DNA of 64,000 bases, taken from Crambe crambe. Its lineage: Eukaryota > Porifera > Demospongiae > Poecilosclerida > Crambeidae. The translations under genes and the position numbers were made by a program. The notes beneath the pieces are model-generated. The model saw only the letters and a program-made list of their open reading frames with translations, was not told the DNA's origin and did no database searches. Of this stretch, positions 58,201 to 64,000 are shown piece after piece (positions within the stretch are counted from its first letter, which is position 1; each line of letters starts with the position of its first letter). The stretch is taken from the NCBI GenBank assembly GCA_963924555.1, contig OZ004587.1, positions 5,906,075 to 5,970,074 of the forward strand, read 5' to 3'.

Positions 58201-61200
58201 ATCTGTTCATCAGAGAGTGTGGTAACACTCTCTAAGTAGGGATGGCAGGTCAAAGTCCATTGGACTGTATAAACTAAAAACTCTTCTTTCTCTTCTACCT
58301 TTACTCTACAGGTTCTCAGAATGCTACAATGAATCATTGCACCTACACAATAGAGACAAAAATGTTCAAAAATCTAAAATTCATTCGCTAACATACGAAA
58401 AAAACATCTAAAATTGACTTTTGTTCAGTTTCTTCATAATAATGATTAATTAAGATCAGTGTACTGACTTACTGGCTGCAGCTATGACATTGAAATTGTT
58501 GCGATCTGCTCTAGCGCTACTTCCAGGCGTGCCTTTTGCTATTTATTCTAACTAAAAAAGGGAAAAAAGGCACAATTCCAGCTGTGTACTATATAGCCTA
58601 TACTCCATATAATGCACACTCTGTGCGCCGACCATTACCTACTTCATCTAGGCTAGAGCAACAGCATAAATCTCATAGATAGCTGGAGGATCTTTAGTTA
58701 CAAGTCTATGACGGCTTTATGCGTTAGCTGTCTTACCTGCATGCTTAATCATATCTGTGCAGTTCTCCAAGCAGTATATTTTTACATGCGATAATTCAAA
58801 ATGAGAATGTGGAGTTTGTAGTACAGACATTACTAGCTATTGAATGCTTTATAGATTATTCAATAATAAAATACCTCATCAGTTATCTGCTCAATATCCA
58901 CAAACACACACATAAGGTGTGCACAGAGGGTTAGCACTTCAGCACTTTTCATTAACAGCACTGCTGATTTGCGCTGCAGATGCTCATCCACCGTATTCTC
59001 CTCCCTCAAGCAAGACAACCAAATCTCAGCAGCCATTTATATAGCTAAATGTAATGATTAGTTTAGCTAGTTATTCTGATCAGACGTTGTTCTACAATAA
59101 AGCTTTTATGCTGCAGTCACTCCTTCAAGGTGGTCATATTCTCCTCCCTCAAGACAACAAAACTTCAGCTAGCTATAGGCTACAAAGAAAAAAAAGATAA
59201 ATTCATTGCCAAATACCCTGAAAGTGTTCAATGAATTGTCATAGCTACAGCTAAATATAATTACTAAGAAAAACAATGGAAAAAAGTGAGTGCAAAAAAT
59301 TTCTTATAAATAAAACTGTTAAGTAGGGATGGCCCCAAAATTTATCACTGCAGCATCATATCAAAATCTAGCTAGATTATGTACTTTGATCAGTGGTGGA
59401 TCTAGGAGGGGGCATTTCAGGCACATGCCCCCCCCCCCCCCCCCTTCTTCGGTGTGGCCACTTATAAGAATTACAGTGGTGCATGACAGTTTGCAAGTTA
59501 GCTACAGACTGGCTAAGCATCAAAATGGGCGCAGTTTCCCTAAAAAGGGTGTGGTTAGACATGGCTGGGTAAATTTTTTTCCATGCGCAAGCGCACGCAT
59601 ATTTCACCATGAGCCTCCATCTATGTGCCCTCCCCTTCTAAAAATCCTGGGTCCACCACAGTTGATTGCTTAGCTAGCTATCTATTCTGGTCAGATGCCA
59701 CTCCTCAGTATAGATGCTCACCCTACATGGCTGTACATATAGACAGTGTGTGCACCTCCAACTACGCAAATTTTGTTGATAATCTTCCATATCCAGTGCT
59801 ACGTACTTACAAAAGAGGAAGATTTAAGATTTTAAAAGGTTGTTATGAATTTCTATATTATAGCTAACTAGGAATCGCTTGTAAAGCGTTGTTGGGCGAG
59901 CGAAGCAATGTTGATAATGTGAAGTTATGTCCTCATGCACATACATGCAGTTTACACATTTTTTTTGTAAATTATTGGGTGTGACATGCAGTGGGAGGGG
60001 CACATGCATTTCTTTCGTCCAGCCTAGTTCTTATCTCTTTCTCTGTCTCCCTTTTTCTCTTTTTAGCCTTTGGTGGCTCCATACTATAGTAGCTAATCGT
60101 CAAATTCACAAGATTAGTTTTTGCTAATCAATATTAAAATGAGTCTTTGTTGTCGCTTAGCAATTGGTTCAGTGCATGCGCAATGATAATTTTTTGACGT
60201 ACGTATATATATATCTCGAGCTCCCGTTGACATGACTGACCAGAGAGTGGCTTGCTTCGCTCACCAATTACAAAGAAAAAGAATGGAAACAAGTAAGCGC
60301 AAAAAAATTCTTCTAAATAAAAAGGTTACTTGACTCACTTATTGCTGAAGGGGGAGTGAAGAGTAGGGATTTAAGTTGGGTGATATAATAGGTGTGGTTA
60401 TTGAAATTAGGAGGGTAGGAGTGATAGGAATGCAGCTAAATTTTATGGTTATCCCTACTTCACTTTTTATTTAGAAGAAATTTTTTGTGCTCATTCAAGT
60501 AATAATAATAGCAATTGTTTTCAGATTAATTTTCCAGGGTGAAATTAGTAAAATATAGTACAGATGCCATGCTTAAGTTGTTATCAGTGTCTGGCACATT
60601 AGTAATAGCGATGTATTATGGTGTAACATTACGTACCTATGCAAGTTGTTCCATCTCCAGTGTATCCATGGTTACATCTACAGGTGAAGTTCTCAGGAGT
60701 GTTGAAACATGTAGCATTAGAGTCACAGTTGTTGGTGGCACATTTATCTGTGCACATTATAAAAGTGCAGTTGATTAATGGGTACTACATATTTTTATTT
60801 TCCTCCTGTGACATACATACTGTAAGAGGTATAATTTTTGTGATTCGATATTAAGCATAGAAAGATCAGTGATTTCTTGAAAGCAAGGAAGATGGTCTTA
60901 AACCAATTATAACAATAATAATAGGACTGACATTACAATCAATAAAGTTATACTATATGCACTTACTATTAATTGGTGTGATAAGTTTTAGTCCTCCAGG
61001 ATAACCATAAGAATCTCCAAAATTGAATCCATATACAGACACACCAATCCTTGATTCGGAGTCAACATGCAAGAGTGTGTGGTCTCCAGTAGACAAGGCC
61101 ACTCTAGCAATGTATCCACAAATGTGACCACTTGAGCAATAAATTTCAGTCCATGTTGAAGTTAATAGACTTGCAGAGTCAAGAAGAATCTTGTTTGGCT

Positions 61201-62675
61201 GGTAATACCTTGTGGATACATATATTGTGATATAGTTTGTAGTGAATCCTGATGGGATATTGAAGTCATAGTTATTACTGTACTGTTCCACTGGTGGTAT
61301 CATCATCATGAAAGGGTCACCAGTGATGCCATCAGATTCAAATCCAAGTGCAAACTGAGTGACCAGTATTGGAGCAGAAGACTCGATGCTGCAGAAGCTA
61401 TTAGGGTTAATCCTAAACTCAATCCAATTTCCAGCAACCAAAAGTGAGTAGACCTTCACTTGAGGAAATGTTGTACAGTTCACACTGAAAGTGGTAGAAT
61501 TCTGAGCAGCAACTATCCTGATGATCTCTCCTGACATTCTCCCCTTAAGGGAGGCAAAAAAGAAAGAAGTGCCCCATATAAATGTTGGTGGTATCTGTTC
61601 TGTCAGGTGGTCACAAGCTAGAGTACTTATAGGTATTTCAGTACATCTGTGATTGCTAAAAAAGGATATCGGCTTCGTGGATGTTATTTTCACACCAGTG
61701 GAGTCATAACTTGAAATTAAGTATGTTTCAAGACGATTCAATGTGATTGTAGCTGAGGGTGTAGTGATTATAGTGTTATCTTCAGAACCTACAAGGAGCA
61801 TATCACTTGCGTAATACGGTCCAGGATATGTTATTCCATAGTATTCATATTCATCCACTGCCAGATGACTGCAAGGCAAGGCTAAGAACGCATCACTTGT
61901 ATAAGGAGACCAATAGGAGAAGCCATATACAGTGAGTTTACTATCTCCCTCAGCTTTTATACGTATCCCTTTATTTCGCTCAGTGGCGCTGTTTGATCCA
62001 ACTTGGAATGTATGAGGTATATCCACAATCGACACTGAGTGATTTGTAGCTACTCCACTGAAGTTAAATCTTCTGGCCTCTACTTTGAAATTAACATGGT
62101 TGAGTTCTGGTGTGCTTACGAAAAGTTGGAGGGTTGTACTCCAACCTTTATTCATAGAAAATCCCACAAAGAATTCATTAGCTGCATTCTCAAATATCAT
62201 TTCTACAAAAAAAAAGTAGTTGTCACATAGCCAATATCCCACCTTCCTGATTCAATATCTGTCTATAATTATTGGAATATCATTAACTTGGCAAGAACTG
62301 ACACACCCAAATTTAATTCTAAGAGCTGGGATTTAATTTTCATAACAATTGATGTTTGCTTCTCTCCCTCTATCTTACATGTAGCTGCTTATAGTGGATC
62401 AAAAATAATTACGTAGCTAGTGAATAATAAATAATAATAGACAATAATTATTGTAAATGAAAAAAGTAATTGCATCTTGCATAATAATGTATAGTCACCA
62501 TGATAACATTATAGCATAATACATGCAGGTAGTGGTTTAGCTGTACCTATGCAAGTGACTCCATTCCCAGTGTATCCATGGTTACATGTACAGGTGAAAC
62601 TCCCAAGAGTATTGGTGCAGGAAGCATTAGAGTGACAGTTGTTAGTGGTAACATTAGCACACTCATTGACAAGAT
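48417..62675 (-). CDS. Gene D: EGF / IgGFc-binding / EGF x3 / Cys module / Calx-beta x9 / FN3 protein (5' end off window)
   Basis: Exons: 62675-62547, 62202-60967, 60747-60637, 57743-57618, 57377-57261, 54977-54834, 54767-54636, 54344-54129, 54052-53849, 53793-53566, 53507-53097, 53023-52874, 52812-52579, 52422-52282, 51983-51777, 51719-51564, 51498-51250, 51145-51005, 50940-50734, 50641-50501, 50435-50223, 50156-50004, 49791-49543, 49045-48843, 48467-48417. All GT-AG, phase 1-1 up to FN3, and summing to about 1849 codons plus stop with no break seen. The intact last Calx-beta exon (249 bp) shows that B's 250-bp version is the frameshifted one. Signal peptide and Ig exons should lie right of 64000. 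Introns have absorbed the composite repeat (55083-57232) and several MITEs. Secreted, by homology with B. Confidence 0.88.
49223..49260 (+). repeat. Poly-G run (38 G) in gene D intron
   Basis: An unbroken run of 38 G on the plus strand (C on the coding strand). It can form G-quadruplex; true length is uncertain since such runs sequence badly. Confidence 0.9.
49543..54767 (-). CDS. Gene D Calx-beta array (nine domains)
   Basis: Same exon scheme as B, all open. Examples: [54 protein letters not shown]. The third domain is again a single 411-bp exon. Acidic DDD or DND motifs end each domain, fitting Ca2+ sites. Confidence 0.87.
54834..54977 (-). CDS. Gene D Cys-rich module exon
   Basis: [47 protein letters not shown]. 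144 bp; lacks the few N-terminal residues (RPHE) seen in A and B. Confidence 0.75.
55083..55392. repeat. Foldback repeat F, copy 4
   Basis: Palindrome with the same core as 8790-9090, inserted in the gene D intron between the Cys module and EGF exons. Slightly diverged ends (ATCATTTCTTGAAATG). Confidence 0.85.
55921..56209. repeat. Foldback repeat F, copy 5
   Basis: Same short variant as 13145-13432, with identical-looking arms and tail. Confidence 0.85.
56310..56743. repeat. Spacer unit P in gene D intron
   Basis: Matches 13540-13980, including the ATATACCTATACCTAGC variant, TGCGCATGCGTATTATAG and AAGATGGCTTCC. An earlier diverged P unit lies at 55497-55920. Confidence 0.75.
56744..57232. 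repeat. ~240-bp tandem units T, two copies in gene D intron
   Basis: Units at 56744-56983 and 56992-57232, same as 13990-14470. The second ends at CACTCTCTGATA just before the EGF exon flank at 57240. Neither carries the mariner-type insertion. Confidence 0.85.
57261..57743 (-). CDS. Gene D EGF exons 2 and 3 of the downstream EGF group
   Basis: 57743-57618 (126 bp) and 57377-57261 (117 bp), each a single cbEGF-type domain starting DIDECN and containing NCDPNALC. They have no close counterpart in B, which has only one EGF here, so EGF number varies between paralogues. Confidence 0.8.
57822..57866. repeat. Perfect 18-bp stem hairpin
   Basis: TTATGGCTGTGAACGGCC, 9-base loop, then its exact inverse GGCCGTTCACAGCCATAA. 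Probably the end or core of a small transposon. Confidence 0.7.
58150..58202 (-). pseudogene. Truncated EGF exon in gene D intron
   Basis: Starts after ACAG with [19 protein letters not shown], then runs into unrelated sequence without the second half of the domain. A MITE-like end (AGAGAGTGTGGTAACACTCTCT) abuts it at about 58208-58240. Confidence 0.55.
59391..59661. mobile_element. 271-bp MITE with CAGTGGTGGATC-type ends
   Basis: The left end CAGTGGTGGATCTAGGAGGG pairs with the right end, reading CTGTGGTGGACCCAGGA in reverse complement. TTGAT directly flanks both sides (59386-59390, 59662-59666). It contains a run of 17 C (59428-59444). The ends resemble hAT-type MITEs, but a 5-bp duplication is short for hAT. 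Confidence 0.65.
60297..60496. mobile_element. ~200-bp MITE related to the foldback at 32511-32945
   Basis: Left TTCTTCTAAATAAAAAG and right CTTTTTATTTAGAAGAA ends are inverted. The inside has GTGGTTATTGAAATTAGGAG, shared with the longer copy in gene B. Confidence 0.7.
60637..60747 (-). CDS. Gene D EGF exon after the IgGFc domain
   Basis: [32 protein letters not shown]. 111 bp, phase 1-1, donor GTACGT. Orthologous in position to B exon 5. Confidence 0.82.
   Translation of the reverse strand: MNVPPTTVTLMLHVSTLLRTSPVDVTMDTLEMEQLA
60967..62202 (-). CDS. Gene D exon: IgGFc-binding-type domain
   Basis: 412 residues, open. Shares [28 protein letters not shown] and [20 protein letters not shown] with B. 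The Cys of CEDNTT is Ser here ([15 protein letters not shown]), which may matter for disulphides. Confidence 0.87.
62547..62675 (-). CDS. Gene D EGF exon before the IgGFc domain
   Basis: [38 protein letters not shown]. Almost identical to B exon 3, suggesting recent duplication or gene conversion of this part. Confidence 0.85.
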   Translation of the reverse strand: MLSMSVLMLPLTTVTLMLPAPILLGVSPVHVTMDTLGMESLA

Positions 62676-64000
62676 CTGCACATAATATGGAAAGACTTAA
62701 AATGGAAAATTGAGTAGTCACTGGTTTAATATGTACTATCAGCAGTATTATAGTCACTGGTTCAGGAAAGCACTTGACCTCATCAAACATTGTTTTTATT
62801 ATGGTCCTCTATAGGGATTCTTACAATCGAGAGGTGATCACTAGTAGTATGATTGTAATACAATATTAGCTATATAGTTACTGAAAGCATTCCTTATGTA
62901 AGGACCTAGTACATTTACTCTCGAGGGCTGGAGATAAAAGTCGTAGCTATGGGCCTCCCTCAGGTGAAATGCATGCATCTCTAGGTTGGCCTCTTCTAAA
63001 ACTTTAAAAGCATTACCATTTAAAGGCAATTCCTATTAGGCATCGCTGTCAGACTCTAGCTAGCTACTTCACCACATAGTTATAGTGCTATCATTCAGTC
63101 AGTCACTGCATGAGGCTGAGTTTATGCTCAACATTAAATTACCATTTAAAAGCAATTCCTATTTAGGCATCACTCTCAGACTCTAGCTAGCTACCTATCA
63201 TTCAGTCAGTCACTGCATGAGGCTGAGTTTATGCTCAACATATAACTAATTAGCATACGTACTTATTGATAATAGCTGTATATCTATGTAGTGGAATGGC
63301 CAAGCGACCTGGAATACCGTTTGTATGTGAGCAAACGAATGTACCTATCCTTCACCCTTTCAGCCTATTCCCATGCCCTTCACTCCAGGTGCATTCAATT
63401 CGTCATCCATTCTCAGGGGTAACTTTTTTTTCTCTTATGGTTATGCTTCATATCTGGAAATATATCCATTTGTACTCAAAAATAATTATTCCAAACCATC
63501 TGCCCACCATAGCACAAGAAATGGAGTGCCAGTCTTGATTTGGAAATGTGTATTACCATTATAATTAACATTTCCTGCATTCAGGCAAAGTGGAAGTTTG
63601 TCAGGGTGATATCGATATCACCTTTTATGATAACGATATGATGCCCAAATAAGGCTATACCACAACCACTCAGTAGGCTTAGGTAGATTATGCTCAAGAT
63701 TTCTCCAGTTATTCTATTCCACAATGCTCCAAAATGCTACCTATTATTCCCTTAAATGCACCAATTATTCCCTCAAATGCACCAATTATTCCCACTATTA
63801 TTCTTAAATAAGCTAATGATTATGCTTCCCCAGTCCACCAGTAGCAGTAGCAGAGCTAGAAGTAGCTTAGCCATTGCCATAAACTAACAGCTGCATGTAG
63901 TTGTCCATAATAATGATTCAGGTCTTGCAGTGTAGTAAGAAACCACCTCAAGCAGTAGAGAGTGACAGAAGTCTTTGTTTTCAGCTAGGCTTGCAGAAGC
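62676..64000. other. Upstream intron of gene D; no Ig or signal exon seen
   Basis: 62860-63130 resembles gene B intron 2 (32220-32470), so the sequence is in register with B. A ~110-bp segment (AATTCCTATTAGGCATC ... GAGTTTATGCTCAACA) is duplicated in tandem at about 63025-63245. Short ATTATTCCC/AAATGCACC repeats lie near 63740-63800. From B's spacing the Ig exon should begin near or beyond 63900. Confidence 0.55.

Larger units (their letters stand above)
57870..60636. other. Gene D intron filled with MITE debris
   Basis: Apart from the EGF stub (58150-58202) and the MITEs at 59391-59661 and 60297-60496, no exon was found. Inverted GAGCGAAGCA-type motifs near 59900 and 60260 suggest another small element. 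Confidence 0.5.

Noticed and set aside
59329-59673. 114-residue plus-strand open frame
   Set aside because: Spans a poly-C run and a MITE with inverted ends; no protein signature.

Overview
This is eukaryotic, AT-rich, intron-dense animal DNA. The combination of tandem genes rich in Calx-beta, EGF, IgGFc-binding and Ig domains, very short introns, and many TA/TTAA transposons and foldback repeats fits a demosponge such as Amphimedon. That assignment is from gene content and style only. No bacterial operon, CRISPR array, rRNA or tRNA gene was seen.

The backbone is a tandem array of large paralogous genes on the minus strand. Each encodes a secreted modular protein: signal peptide, one Ig domain, EGF, a ~410-residue IgGFc-binding-type domain, one or more EGFs, a Cys-rich ~50-residue module, nine Calx-beta domains and a C-terminal FN3-like domain ending in a CP-stop tail. 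I call the copies A (exons 53-7289, with a matching signal peptide/Ig start at 22863-23518), B (24309-33948, complete, 25 exons), C (34737-43093, a pseudogene) and D (48417-62675, open throughout the window; its signal peptide and Ig exons must lie beyond 64000). An inverted fragment, E, lies on the plus strand at 47049-48164. Nearly every exon is phase 1-1, so modules can be lost, gained or exchanged without breaking frame. B has a one-base frameshift in its last Calx-beta domain, and A has damaged EGF exons.

The array is heavily invaded by mobile DNA. At 8.8-20.5 kb a composite of foldback repeats, ~420-bp spacer units and ~240-bp tandem units carries two TA-target insertions. One is a 2.7-kb internally deleted pogo-like element (10040-12718), which itself holds a 1.4-kb near-perfect palindrome flanked by TTAA (10274-11685) encoding a P2X7-ballast-like zinc domain on both arms. 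The other is a 5.5-kb Tc1/mariner-type element (14498-20015) with an intact DD34E transposase on one strand and a multi-exon BEN-domain gene on the other. The same composite recurs in an intron of D (55083-57232).

Gene C is cut by a young Ty3/gypsy LTR retrotransposon (35450-39942: LTRs with no difference seen, 5-bp target duplication, intact 1337-residue Gag-Pol). It is truncated upstream by a second, rearranged LTR element (43100-46050) and a fragment of a non-LTR retrotransposon (46067-46408).

The two points I find most interesting are the fast-evolving array of secreted IgGFc/Calx-beta proteins, a possible adhesion or recognition family, and the mariner-type transposon carrying a BEN-domain gene.
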